DNA of 64,000 nt from assembly GCF_013141725.1 (NCBI RefSeq), contig NZ_WHNZ01000022.1:186001-250000 (forward strand). Direction: 5' to 3'. Every line of letters begins with the position of its first letter. Position 1 is the stretch's first letter. A model generated the notes under the pieces. It was not told the DNA's origin and did not search any database. It saw only the letters and a list, made by a program, of their open reading frames with translations. Positions 26,973 through 35,905 of this stretch are shown here, one piece after another. A program made the position numbers and the translations under genes. Source of the DNA: Paenibacillus planticolens (GTDB lineage Bacteria; Bacillota; Bacilli; Paenibacillales; NBRC-103111).

Positions 26973-27272
26973 CTATTCGTCGTCCGCTTCCAGCACATGC
27001 TCTTTGCAAAATGCTTCCACGGCTGCGACTTCATCATCCTCAAGATCAAAATCCAAATAAATTTGCGTCGTTTTCTCATAAAGCTCGTACTTCAGCAAAC
27101 CTGATTTGCCTTCATCCACGTTATAAATGGCGCGAATATACAACCCGCTCTCGGAGTATAGCTCATCATCTTCCTCAACTTCAATATCTATGAGAAATTC
27201 GTATCGCCGTCCGCTCAAGATGCCAAACGGATCTTTGATCACTTCAACCGTATAACTCGTAATCGTAAACAT
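26973..27272 (-). CDS. DUF6509-type small protein
   Basis: 99 residues with AAAGGGGGG upstream of the ATG at 27272. The N-terminus TITSYTVEVIKDPFGILSG leads into RYEFLIDIEVEEDDELYSESGLYIRAIY, a pattern I associate with DUF6509. The rest is very acidic. Cytosolic, function unknown. A longer frame to 27335 has no ribosome site. Confidence 0.72.
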   Translation of the reverse strand: MFTITSYTVEVIKDPFGILSGRRYEFLIDIEVEEDDELYSESGLYIRAIYNVDEGKSGLLKYELYEKTTQIYLDFDLEDDEVAAVEAFCKEHVLEADDE

Positions 27273-27393
27273 CGTATCCCCCCTTTTTCTTCTGCAGGCT
27301 ATAGTATACCTGATTATGGGAAGATTCGCACACAACTACGGTCTGCAGTCTATCCAAGATTGCTCCCTGAGCGAGACCATAGCGGCCTCTGCA

Positions 27394-28479
27394 TCATATG
27401 CTGACCCATCTTTTCTCACGAAGAGAGACCATGGCCGCTTCGGCTGTCGCAATAGATGTCGTGGCTGCTGTTCCGTCAAACAGCTTGTGCACACTAGCAT
27501 CTATCGGCAATCCGAGTACCGCATCCCGGAATGCGGACATTTCCTTCCCGATCAGAGTAGCCAGCCAGCTCGGCATCTGGGAAGCTGCAGTCCCGTAAGT
27601 GATACCGCCGTCGACCTTTTGATACGATTGCGCGCGTTCCATATCCTCTTCGTCGGTTTCGTTAAGATTACGGCTGACGATACGTCCATTTTGATTCAAC
27701 TCAACCTTTGACTGTTTCAAATCCAGCAGGATAGCGCCTTCGGTTCCGTTAATTTTGACGAAATGCTCGCCCCAGCGAAATCCTGAACCATATTGCATCG
27801 TACCAAGCGTGCCGTCAGCGAACGCCAATGTCAGGAGCAGGACGTCTTCTTCGTCACCGAAGCCTTCTCCCTGATGCGCCAAGTTGCCTCCCGCCATGCA
27901 AACCGAAACCGCCGGTCCCATAATCGCTTGCAGGAAATCAAGCTCATGAATGTGATGGAACAGATGTCCGCCTGAGGTGGCATTGTTTTTCTTCCAGCTG
28001 ACGTTAGCTTGCTTGTCCTCCCATCCGGTCCTCTCCGAATGGCAGACCAGAGGCCGGCCAATCTCACCGCTGGCAATCCACGCTTTGACTTGATTGACGC
28101 CTCTCATAAAATGCATGATATGACCGGCCATAAACACAACGCCAGCCGACCGGCACGCCTGCACCATCGCTTCACAATCACTCAATGTGAGAGCGATCGG
28201 TTTCTCGCAAAACACATGCTTGCCATGTTTGGCGGCGAGCATAACCGGTTCTTTGTGTGCATGGCTCGGGGAGGCTACGATAATGGCAACGATATCCTCA
28301 CGCCGCATCAAGTCCTCCAACGATTCGACGGCTTCACACTGCAGCTCCTCTGCTAGTAAAGCCGCTCTGCTGCCGCCATGGACGGCAACGACGCTAGAGC
28401 CTTCAAGCCGGTTTAACGTCCTGGCCAGTTCTCCGCCAAAATAACCGCTGCCCACTACTCCAAAACGCACGCTTTTCAT
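27394..28479 (-). CDS. Gfo/Idh/MocA oxidoreductase, last gene of the sialic acid operon
   Basis: 361 residues. The N-terminal Rossmann fold (FGVVGSGYFGGELARTL) binds NAD(P), and the family EKP motif is CEKPIAL (Lys93). The C-terminal alpha/beta domain follows from about residue 130. In other sialic acid operons a protein of this family (NanOx, YjhC of E. coli) uses NAD to convert 2,7-anhydro-Neu5Ac to Neu5Ac. Its position as the last of nine genes suggests the same job here, but the family is broad and I cannot separate it from other dehydrogenases by motif alone. GAGGAG precedes the ATG. Confidence 0.82.
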   Translation of the reverse strand: MKSVRFGVVGSGYFGGELARTLNRLEGSSVVAVHGGSRAALLAEELQCEAVESLEDLMRREDIVAIIVASPSHAHKEPVMLAAKHGKHVFCEKPIALTLSDCEAMVQACRSAGVVFMAGHIMHFMRGVNQVKAWIASGEIGRPLVCHSERTGWEDKQANVSWKKNNATSGGHLFHHIHELDFLQAIMGPAVSVCMAGGNLAHQGEGFGDEEDVLLLTLAFADGTLGTMQYGSGFRWGEHFVKINGTEGAILLDLKQSKVELNQNGRIVSRNLNETDEEDMERAQSYQKVDGGITYGTAASQMPSWLATLIGKEMSAFRDAVLGLPIDASVHKLFDGTAATTSIATAEAAMVSLREKRWVSI

Positions 28480-28503
28480 CTCACTAAGCTCCTCTGCTAT
28501 GTG

Positions 28504-29466
28504 CTATAAACTGGCCATAAACTGCAGGATCTGATCGTTCAGGCCAGGGATTGGCTCATGACCGAAATCCGGATATATCGCAAGTTTGACGGATGTTTTC
28601 ATTTTATTGATCGCGGCGAATTGGGTCGAAGGCGGACAAACGGTATCCATCAAACCGACGCCGATCAGTACGTCCGCTTGAACCCGCGGGGCTAGAAATT
28701 GAATATCAATGTAACCCAGCTTGGTAAACCATTGTTCTTCCCGAAGATGCTGCGGATCGAAATATCGGAAGAAGTTTTGCAGCTCCCAATACGCATCCTT
28801 CGCTAAATCCATTTCCCAGACCCGCTTATAATCGCTCAAAAAAGGGTAAACCGGAGCCGCTTTGCGAATTCTCGGCTCAAGCGCCGCACAGGCGATCGCC
28901 AGCGCGCCTCCTTGCGACCAGCCTGTTGCACCAACCCGGTTCGCATCCACCTCCGGAAAGTTCATGACGATGGAGGCCAGCTGGGCCGTATCCAAAAACA
29001 CATGACGGAAGAACAGCTTGTGCGGGTTGTCATCTTGCAGTCCGCGAATGATATGGCCTCGCAGCGTATTGCCGAGGACACCTCCCGTATCTTCGGACAG
29101 CCCGCCTTGACCGCGAACGTCAAGCCATGCGGTCGAGAAGCCTAGCGCTGCGTAAGCCAACATTTGCGACCACTCCCCGCTGCAGCCGGAATAGCCGTGA
29201 AACTGCAGGACAGCCGGATGCTGTCCACTCGGAGCTTTAGGTCTCACATATTTGGCATGAATGCGAGCTCCATTGACGCCTGTATAATACAAATGAAAGC
29301 ATTCTGCTGAAGATACTTGAAATTCGGCCGGAACGAGTTCAACGCAGGGATCGACGGCCCGCATCTCTTGAAGGGCTTGCTCCCAATAGGAATCAAAATC
29401 GACCGGCCTCGGATTGCGCCCTTCATAGGTTTTCAGCTGCTCCAACGACAAATCAACGACAGGCAT
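28504..29466 (-). CDS. CE7-family acetylesterase (acetylxylan esterase-like), probable sialate O-acetylesterase
   Basis: 320-residue alpha/beta hydrolase, the normal length for the CE7/AXE1 group. The catalytic triad is visible: Ser in GATGWSQGGALAIA, Asp in GLMDTVCPPST and His in YPDFGHE. The RGQGG motif of CE7 enzymes is present (LDVRGQGGLSEDTGG). CE7 enzymes remove acetyl groups from sugars. A related enzyme, EstA of Streptococcus pneumoniae, lies in a sialidase locus and deacetylates sialic acid. Operon context favours O-acetylated sialic acid as substrate, which is inference. It has no signal peptide, so it acts inside the cell. Confidence 0.87.
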   Translation of the reverse strand: MPVVDLSLEQLKTYEGRNPRPVDFDSYWEQALQEMRAVDPCVELVPAEFQVSSAECFHLYYTGVNGARIHAKYVRPKAPSGQHPAVLQFHGYSGCSGEWSQMLAYAALGFSTAWLDVRGQGGLSEDTGGVLGNTLRGHIIRGLQDDNPHKLFFRHVFLDTAQLASIVMNFPEVDANRVGATGWSQGGALAIACAALEPRIRKAAPVYPFLSDYKRVWEMDLAKDAYWELQNFFRYFDPQHLREEQWFTKLGYIDIQFLAPRVQADVLIGVGLMDTVCPPSTQFAAINKMKTSVKLAIYPDFGHEPIPGLNDQILQFMASL

Positions 29467-29472
29467 GCAGCA

Positions 29473-29958
29473 TTAGCCTCCTATGATAAGGTCTTTGTTG
29501 ATTTTCACGACAACTTTCCGAATCCGGGAAGGATTGTGATCCTCTCTTCCCATCAATCCGGGCCGATGAACATCATGCGGATAAAAGACAGCGTACATGC
29601 CTGGAGTAAGCTCTACGAACTGCTCTCCGGCAGCAGAGTCATACAGACTGTAATCATTTTCGATGCTGCTTTCCACCACGGTAAGGTTAGCGGATTCTCC
29701 CGCCCAACCGATCGTTTCTTGCCCGTCTATCAGATAGTGAACGTCGATATACGTGTTATGTTTCTCGGCCCGGGTTTCTTGCTTATCCCTTGCGCTTAGC
29801 TCCATAACGGTATAGTAAATATCGTCGCCTTGTACCGTATATTTGCCATTATCCATCTGAGAGAAGTCCACGTTTTGTATCTCATCCATGATTTGCCTAA
29901 GGACCGGATGGACAAACAGGCGTTCTTTTTCCCAATTTTCCTTGTTTCCTATAATCAC
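29473..29958 (-). CDS. yhcH: YhcH/YjgK/YiaL family protein (sialic acid catabolism)
   Basis: 161 residues, a cupin-like beta-barrel of the DUF386 family. Family blocks include AEKHNTYIDVHYLIDGQETIGWA and PGMYAVFYPHDVHRPGL, whose His, Glu and Asp residues bind metal. E. coli members of this family (such as NanQ) help anomerise sialic acid. The GTG at 29958 has GGAGGGG 7 nt upstream and overlaps the kinase stop (GTGA); a longer frame to 30021 lies inside the kinase gene. Confidence 0.88.
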   Translation of the reverse strand: MIIGNKENWEKERLFVHPVLRQIMDEIQNVDFSQMDNGKYTVQGDDIYYTVMELSARDKQETRAEKHNTYIDVHYLIDGQETIGWAGESANLTVVESSIENDYSLYDSAAGEQFVELTPGMYAVFYPHDVHRPGLMGREDHNPSRIRKVVVKINKDLIIGG

Positions 29959-30935
29959 AGCTGTTCCCCTCCGTCTGCATATTCCCAGATTTGCAATGCC
30001 GCGCCGATCATACCGCCCCAATTGCCTTTATAGGCAGGCTCGATGCGTACGGTCTCCAACATGGATGCCATTGTTCGATTGCTCACTTCTTGACGCAGTC
30101 GGTCAAACAGAAGCTCTCCCGCTTCTGCAACGCCGCCGCCAATGACAATCAGCCCCGGATTAAAGGTATGGATCAGCGAAGCGATGCCTGTGCCTAACGC
30201 GGCTATTGTCTCTTCCATAATCGCGTTAGCCAGCCGATCACCTGCATGCCACCGGGCAAACACTTCGCGGGTATCCACCTTCTCGACAGGAATGCCTTCC
30301 GCCTCCAGCTTCTCCCTCATCCTTCTGGCGATGCTTGTGCCGGATGCGTATTGCTCCAGACAGCCTCTACCACCGCAGATGCACAAGGGACCTTGAAAGT
30401 TAACAGACATATGGCCAAGCTCGCCTGCCCCGCCCCATGCGCCATGCACTAATCGGCCATCAACGACGATGGCTCCCCCAACTCCGGTTCCGAGAGCAAG
30501 ACAGATGAAATGATCGATTCCCTTCCCGGCACCGAAACGTTTTTCCGTTAATGCGAGCACATTCACGTCATTATCGACGCGAACGGGCATAGAAAAATGT
30601 TCCTCCATCATTTTCTTCAGCTGCGTACCTTGATAACCCGGTATTAGATCGGAGGCGAATCGAATTTGACCGCTGCTCCAATCGATCTGCCCCGCACTAC
30701 CGACGCCGATGCCCCGTATTCTTAAATTCGGCTGCTCCAGCTCCAATTTCTTCAACAAACCTTGAACAGCTTCCAAAACCCGGCCGCCGGTATCCGTTTG
30801 CCCGGCTAAGGTGCTGAAGCTTATCGAATAAAGAACTTCTCCCGACCTACTAACGATGCCCGCATTGATCTTGGTCCCGCCTATATCTACACCAATCGCA
30901 TATGCGGAATGAGCGTCATACCATCCGGATTTCAT
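29955..30935 (-). CDS. nanK: ROK family kinase, probable N-acetylmannosamine kinase
   Basis: 326 residues. The ATP site is IGVDIGGTKINAGIV at the N-terminus. The sugar-binding and catalytic Asp is in RVDNDVNVLALTEKRFGAG. The zinc/ROK signature is GHMSVNFQGPLCICGGRGCLEQYASG (CxCGxxGCxE). Between nanE and yhcH in the operon, it most likely phosphorylates ManNAc; glucokinase is the alternative if read without context. The ATG at 30935 overlaps the nanE stop (TGATG); a GTG sits one codon upstream. Confidence 0.88.
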   Translation of the reverse strand: MKSGWYDAHSAYAIGVDIGGTKINAGIVSRSGEVLYSISFSTLAGQTDTGGRVLEAVQGLLKKLELEQPNLRIRGIGVGSAGQIDWSSGQIRFASDLIPGYQGTQLKKMMEEHFSMPVRVDNDVNVLALTEKRFGAGKGIDHFICLALGTGVGGAIVVDGRLVHGAWGGAGELGHMSVNFQGPLCICGGRGCLEQYASGTSIARRMREKLEAEGIPVEKVDTREVFARWHAGDRLANAIMEETIAALGTGIASLIHTFNPGLIVIGGGVAEAGELLFDRLRQEVSNRTMASMLETVRIEPAYKGNWGGMIGAALQIWEYADGGEQL

Positions 30936-31636
30936 CACTTCACATCCTCGGATGCAAGGACTTTATTCAGCGCATTCACATAGCGCGAAGTGATCAGCTG
31001 TGGACGAGTGATCGCGCTTCCGACGACGACGTAGGGGACTCCAGTCTCCATAGCCTTAGCTGCATCCTCCGGTGTCCAAATACGCCCTTCCGCAACGACA
31101 GGAACCTGGACCGCCGCGCACAATTGAGCCAGCAGCTCGAAATCGGGAGCTTCTTGCTGCCGGCTGTAAGGCGTGTACCCCGACAACGTCGTACCGATCA
31201 AATCAACGCCCAGCTTCTCCGCGGCCAGCCCTTCCTCCAGCGTGGAGATATCGGCCATAACAGCCGCTCCATGCTCGTGAGCGTAAGCAATAAGCGGCTT
31301 CACAGCCTCAAGCCGGCCTTCACGGTCCGTCACGTCCAAAGCCACAATATCCGCTCCTGCCGATATAATGGCTTTCACCTCGTTAAGAGTAGGAGTAATA
31401 AAAATATCCGATCCCGGAATATCCCGTTTAATAAGTCCAATAACAGGCACATCAACTTCTTGTTTAATGCAAAGAATATCAAAGACACCGTTCGTGCGAA
31501 TGCCGATCGCTCCGGATTGGACTGCGGCTCTTGCCATTTTCGTCATCGTGTCGCCACTGTGCAAAGGCTCATCCGGAAGGGCTTGACAAGAAACAATAAG
31601 ACCTTTCTTTGGAAAAATACTGCTCATCCCACTCAT
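30935..31636 (-). CDS. nanE: N-acetylmannosamine-6-phosphate 2-epimerase
   Basis: Converts ManNAc-6-P to GlcNAc-6-P. It is a 233-residue TIM barrel, the usual NanE length. Blocks include GLIVSCQALPDEPLHS, AIGIRTNGVFDI, VPVIGLIKRDIPGSDIFITPT (catalytic Lys), DIVALDVTDREG, LIGTTLSGYT and VPVVAEGRIWTPEDAAKAMETGVPYVVVGSAITRP. Preceded by AGGAAGG. Coupled to the kinase gene downstream. Products would enter the nagA/nagB route, which is not in this window. Confidence 0.95.
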   Translation of the reverse strand: MSGMSSIFPKKGLIVSCQALPDEPLHSGDTMTKMARAAVQSGAIGIRTNGVFDILCIKQEVDVPVIGLIKRDIPGSDIFITPTLNEVKAIISAGADIVALDVTDREGRLEAVKPLIAYAHEHGAAVMADISTLEEGLAAEKLGVDLIGTTLSGYTPYSRQQEAPDFELLAQLCAAVQVPVVAEGRIWTPEDAAKAMETGVPYVVVGSAITRPQLITSRYVNALNKVLASEDVK

Positions 31637-31665
31637 GAATAATCCTTCCTCTCCCCAACTATGAA

Positions 31666-32583
31666 TTAGTCTTGAGCTTGACTGATATATGTGATGATTT
31701 TCTTGTTAATACTTTCCAAGCGGCCCATATCCGCTTCAGGAACAGGCAAGAACGGCAATCTCGCTTCGCCGGTGTCCAGGCCGCGCAGTTTCAGAATCGC
31801 TTTGCAAGCGCCGTACAAGGACGGGAACGCCAGCAATTCCGCAATCAGATCATTCACAATAAATTGCCAGCTGCGCGCTTCTTCCATTTTACCTTCCACA
31901 TAGCACTTCTCAATTTTCATAAAAAGTTCTGGCATAACACCGTATGTGCCGCCGATACCGCCGTCCGCACCAATGCTGCGGCCTGCCAAATACTGCTCGT
32001 CCGGACCGTTAAACACAAGGAAATCTTCCCCTCCAGCCGCTTTGAACTGCTGTAATTCGAACGTGCTCTCAGCAGATATTTTCACGCCGATGACTTTGTC
32101 TTGCGCGGCCATTTTCGTCAATAATGCTTTGGACAATTGAAACCCTGTCGTTTGGGGAATGTGATAAATAATGAACGGCAGGGACGTGCTGTCAATCATC
32201 TGCTGCCAGTGATGTTTCACGCTTTGCGGAGACAAGCGGTAATAGATGGACGGTACAGCTGAAATCGCATGAGCCCCTACTTGCTCAGCATGTTTGGAGA
32301 GTTCCACGCTATCTCGTGTAGAAGGCGCTCCTACATGCGCGATGATCGTCATTTCTCTGCCGACTTCCTCCATCACCGCCTCAAGCGTTTGCTTCCGCTC
32401 CTCCACGGATTGAAGCATTCCTTCCCCGGAGCTTCCTCCGACATATAAACCATTCACGCCAATCGACGCATAGTGACGGGCTAGCTTTTTAGCCGCCTCC
32501 GTGCTGACTTCGCCTTTCTCGTCGTAGCAAGAGTACATTGCAACTGTTATTCCTTTGAATTGATCCACGTTATAAGATTTCAT
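31666..32583 (-). CDS. nanA: N-acetylneuraminate lyase (DapA/NanA family)
   Basis: Class I aldolase that splits sialic acid into ManNAc and pyruvate. It has 305 residues from the ATG at 32583; an ATG at 32592 is only 1 nt from the AAAGGAGA site. The N-terminal YVGGSSGEG loop binds the pyruvate carboxylate. The Schiff-base Lys is in VIGVKISAES (about residue 168), and the conserved Tyr is in FIIYHIPQTTG. GGIGGTYGVMPELF is also typical. Operon context supports NanA over dihydrodipicolinate synthase. Confidence 0.93.
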   Translation of the reverse strand: MKSYNVDQFKGITVAMYSCYDEKGEVSTEAAKKLARHYASIGVNGLYVGGSSGEGMLQSVEERKQTLEAVMEEVGREMTIIAHVGAPSTRDSVELSKHAEQVGAHAISAVPSIYYRLSPQSVKHHWQQMIDSTSLPFIIYHIPQTTGFQLSKALLTKMAAQDKVIGVKISAESTFELQQFKAAGGEDFLVFNGPDEQYLAGRSIGADGGIGGTYGVMPELFMKIEKCYVEGKMEEARSWQFIVNDLIAELLAFPSLYGACKAILKLRGLDTGEARLPFLPVPEADMGRLESINKKIITYISQAQD

Positions 32584-32615
32584 GTTGTTCATTCTCCTTT
32601 GATTTTGTTTTGAAT

Positions 32616-32659
32616 AAAATACGTTTCCGATGTTTGTTCTAACACCGGAAACGTATTTT
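32616..32659 (-). terminator. Intra-operon stem-loop between the binding-protein gene and nanA
   Basis: Perfect 14-bp inverted repeat (AAAATACGTTTCCG / CGGAAACGTATTTT) with a 16-nt loop in the 91-nt gap. It lacks a long T-run after it. Such hairpins often protect the mRNA of a binding-protein gene and partly reduce downstream transcription, giving excess binding protein; that role is inferred. Confidence 0.7.
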
Positions 32660-32674
32660 CAATTTACAACTCGA

Positions 32675-34003
32675 TTATTTAGATGAAGCTGCAATAATAT
32701 CGTTTGATTTCTTCACCCAGTCGTCCAATGCTTGCTGAGCTGTCTTCGCCTTCGTCAATGCGGCCTGGACTTCAGGGTAGAAAGCTGCGCGAGTTTGCGG
32801 GTATCCGGGAGCGGACACACCGATGTCTCCGGCGTATTTGAACAGCTCGATGGTTTTGCTTTTCATCGTGCCTGCCTCATAGCTTTTAGCAAGCGATTTG
32901 CGCGCTACGATAACTGATTCCGCTTGGGTCATCTTGGCCATGTTTTCCGGGTTGTTCGCATATTTCACGAACTCTTTCGCCCATTTCATTTTCACTTCAT
33001 TCTTCGTATTCCACATCCAAGTGCCATAACCGAACAACACGGTGTTTGAAGATTTCCCGTCCACAGAAGGGAATGGAACGATATCGACATCGAATTTCTT
33101 GGCATTGCCTTCTGCAAACGCCTTATTCAGCGTCGGTAAATTTCCGATATTTCCAAACGCCATTCCAAGCTTGCCTTGTACGAACATATCGTTGAATACG
33201 GCAGTCGCTTTAAGGCCGGCCGCTCCCGGAGGAACAACGCCCTCATCCACAAGCTTAGTCAAGAATTCAAGTCCCTTAACGCCTTCCGGTGAGTTCAGAG
33301 TTGCCTTGGTATCGTCCTCATTAAATGTTTTTGCGCCAAATCCCCATAGGATCGAGTGCGTGCCTTGGTCGCCGCCGGAATCCCCAGCGTAAAGTCCGTA
33401 ACCGTATGTTTGCTTCGACGGATCAGTAACTGCTTTTGCCGCTTTCAAAAATTGGTCGGTAGACCACGGCTGCATGTTTTGAGGAAGCAGGTCGAGCGCG
33501 CCTTTCGCCTTAAATAAATCTTTATTCACTAAGAGACCAATAGCTACAGTGCTGTTTGGATAAATATAGACCTTGTTATCTACCGAAACGCTTTTCAATG
33601 TTTTTTCTTCGAAATCTTGTTTATCGATAATATCGTCAAGCGGAACCAGCAATCCTTTTTTCGCATAGGACAAAGGCCAGAAGAACGAACCTTGTTGAAT
33701 GTCCGGAACTTCGTTCGTATTGGCTGCGACGCTGATCCGTTCATTGATTTTGTCGTCCGGCGTTACAACCATGTTAATTTTCACATTTGGATTCGCTTGT
33801 TCGAATCCTGCTTTGATGTCATCATAAACCTGTTTCACATCGCCGCGTGCATCAACCCACCAAGTAAGCTCGACTTTCTCTTTCGAAGCTGCAGTCGCAG
33901 CCGGCGCGTTGCCCGCATTTTTTTTCTCGTCTGTTTTGGCGCATCCCGCGGCAGCTGTTACAACTATCGCTGAAGATAATAAAGTAATGGCCAGTTTTTT
34001 CAT
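32675..34003 (-). CDS. ABC transporter sialic acid (sugar) binding lipoprotein
   Basis: 442 residues with a lipobox (VVTAAAGC), a Lys/Ala/Thr linker, then a family 1 solute-binding fold (VELTWWVDARGDVKQVYDDIKAGFEQANPNVKINMVV). The Arg in WWVDARGD near the start is a possible ligand contact. Between two permease genes and nanA, it resembles the SatA/SP1683-type binding proteins for sialic acid. Substrate is inferred from context, and could be Neu5Ac or 2,7-anhydro-Neu5Ac. GGAGGGG precedes the ATG. Confidence 0.87.
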   Translation of the reverse strand: MKKLAITLLSSAIVVTAAAGCAKTDEKKNAGNAPAATAASKEKVELTWWVDARGDVKQVYDDIKAGFEQANPNVKINMVVTPDDKINERISVAANTNEVPDIQQGSFFWPLSYAKKGLLVPLDDIIDKQDFEEKTLKSVSVDNKVYIYPNSTVAIGLLVNKDLFKAKGALDLLPQNMQPWSTDQFLKAAKAVTDPSKQTYGYGLYAGDSGGDQGTHSILWGFGAKTFNEDDTKATLNSPEGVKGLEFLTKLVDEGVVPPGAAGLKATAVFNDMFVQGKLGMAFGNIGNLPTLNKAFAEGNAKKFDVDIVPFPSVDGKSSNTVLFGYGTWMWNTKNEVKMKWAKEFVKYANNPENMAKMTQAESVIVARKSLAKSYEAGTMKSKTIELFKYAGDIGVSAPGYPQTRAAFYPEVQAALTKAKTAQQALDDWVKKSNDIIAASSK

Positions 34004-34114
34004 GTAAACCCCTCCAATTAGTCATTCATCAAACCGGAAAACGCAAAACTAACTTCTTAATCGAGTTGGCGAAGGCTCACCTCCTAAAGTAGTATCCAAG
34101 GAGCAAACGGGGTT

Positions 34115-34945
34115 TTAACCTTTAACACCGCCAAGCGTGATGCCTTTAACGAAATATTTCTGAAAGCTGATGAAAATGATGAATACTGGTATAAAACCAA
34201 GTGATGCGGCCGCCATTTGCAGCCCGTAATTGGCCACATATTCGGATACAAGGGTAGAGATGCCGACATTTATCGTCATTTTGGTTTTATCGCTGAGCAT
34301 GATCAACTGCCAAAGGTAATCGTTCCACGCATACGTGAATGTAAAGATGGCAAGTGCGCCAATGGCAGGTTTAATGATCGGAAAGAACAGTTTAAAAAAC
34401 AATCCGATTTCAGAGCAGCCGTCGATTCTTCCTGCTTCCAACAGTTCGGTCGGTACGGATTCACTGAACTGCTTCATCATGAACACGGCGAAAGGGATGG
34501 TCAGCACCGGCAAAATGGCACTCGCCAAATTGTTAACAAGACCAAGGTCCCGCATCATCGTAAACAAAGGGACAAGTGTAATTTGTCTGGGAATGAACAT
34601 TGCGATCAAGACGGCAGTAAAGAAAAATTCAGAGCCTTTGAACTTCCGTTTGGTCAATGCGTAACCCGCCATCGATGCTATGATGACAACGCCGACTGTA
34701 GCAACAACGGAGACGAAGCCGCTGTTATACAGCCAATAAAAGATGGAACCTTCATGGATCAGATTGGAGAAGTTTGCCATCGTTATTTTGCTAGGAATCC
34801 AGTCGGGGGGAATCTTCACACTTGAAGACTGGTTCTTAAAGGCGCCGGTAATCATCCAATACAGCGGAAAGATAAACAACGCGGCGGAAACATACAGAAG
34901 GATATTCCCCAATACCTTCATGATCAAAAAAGATGATTTAGCCAT
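34115..34945 (-). CDS. Carbohydrate ABC transporter permease (MalG type)
   Basis: 276 residues with six membrane helices. The EAA loop that docks the ATPase reads LLEAGRIDGCSEIGLFFKLFFPIIKPAIGALAIFTFTYAWNDYLW. The C-terminal FIIFISFQKYFVKGITLGGVKG is the usual MalG-type end. AGGGAGGAG precedes the ATG. It pairs with the upstream permease. No ATPase gene is in the operon, so a shared MsmX-type ATPase elsewhere is expected. Confidence 0.92.
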   Translation of the reverse strand: MAKSSFLIMKVLGNILLYVSAALFIFPLYWMITGAFKNQSSSVKIPPDWIPSKITMANFSNLIHEGSIFYWLYNSGFVSVVATVGVVIIASMAGYALTKRKFKGSEFFFTAVLIAMFIPRQITLVPLFTMMRDLGLVNNLASAILPVLTIPFAVFMMKQFSESVPTELLEAGRIDGCSEIGLFFKLFFPIIKPAIGALAIFTFTYAWNDYLWQLIMLSDKTKMTINVGISTLVSEYVANYGLQMAAASLGFIPVFIIFISFQKYFVKGITLGGVKG

Positions 34946-34962
34946 GAGTGAGTACTCCTCCC

Positions 34963-35856
34963 TTAGTATTGAATGTCTGACTTCATGAGCTTAAACTGAA
35001 CAATAGCCACAATCGAAATCAATATAGTAATAATGATGCCCATTGCAGACGCTGAGCCAAGCTTTCCGTACACGAATGCGGTTTCATACAGTAAAAACAT
35101 AATCGTGGAAGTCCCGTAGTTCGGTCCGCCGCCCGTTAACATTTGTACAACGACGAAGGTTTGAAACGCCCATATCGTAGACATGACCAGAATATACAAC
35201 GATGTTGGCTTCAATAGCGGCAGTGTGATATGCCAGAACTTTCTTGGCGCCGAAGCTCCGTCGATATCTGCAGCCTCATAATACTCTGGAGATATGTTAC
35301 CCAATGCGGCCAATAGTAAAATAATTGGTTGTCCGACATTAAAGGTCACAACGACTAGAATCAGCGCTAACAAGGCGACGCGCTCATCGGAGAGCCACAT
35401 GACCGGCTTTGCGCCGAATAGCGATAAGGCATAGTTCGCAATCCCGTTGACAGGGCTGTAGATCCATGCCCAAATCAAGGAAAGAATGACTTGTGACGTA
35501 ATGATCGGCAAGTAAAACGCACCTCTGAAGAATGAGGCGATATGCTTATGTTTGCCATAAATGAGCACTGCCGCAAAGATGGCAAATATAAATGTCAATG
35601 GCACCGTGCCGAAAACAAAACCAAATGTGTTGGCGATGGAGCGTAGAAAGACGCGGTCTGAAATCAATTCCGCATAGTTTCCTAGCCCAATCCATTCCTT
35701 CTTCCCTAGACCATAGTCAAAAAAACTCAGATAGAAGGCGTTTACAATCGGGTAAACCTCAAAAACAAGAAATAAAATTGCAAACGGAGCTATAAAGAAG
35801 AGCCCCCAAAATTCACCTCGAATAGACCGCGACGCTTTAGCAACCTTGGTCGTCAT
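34963..35856 (-). CDS. Sugar ABC transporter permease (MalF/UgpA type), first gene of the operon
   Basis: About 297 residues, six membrane helices (the first is GLFFIAPFAILFLVFEVYPIVNAFYLSFF). The EAA loop is YYEAADIDGASAPRKFWHITLPLLKPTSLYIL. The ATG at 35856 has GGAGGG 6 nt upstream; a GTG at 35862 directly abuts that site. It is 17 nt from the second permease. Confidence 0.92.
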   Translation of the reverse strand: MTTKVAKASRSIRGEFWGLFFIAPFAILFLVFEVYPIVNAFYLSFFDYGLGKKEWIGLGNYAELISDRVFLRSIANTFGFVFGTVPLTFIFAIFAAVLIYGKHKHIASFFRGAFYLPIITSQVILSLIWAWIYSPVNGIANYALSLFGAKPVMWLSDERVALLALILVVVTFNVGQPIILLLAALGNISPEYYEAADIDGASAPRKFWHITLPLLKPTSLYILVMSTIWAFQTFVVVQMLTGGGPNYGTSTIMFLLYETAFVYGKLGSASAMGIIITILISIVAIVQFKLMKSDIQY

Positions 35857-35905
35857 CTTCACCCCTCCAAATCGTCATCTGTTAATCTCGTTGTTTTTCT
35901 TCTCT

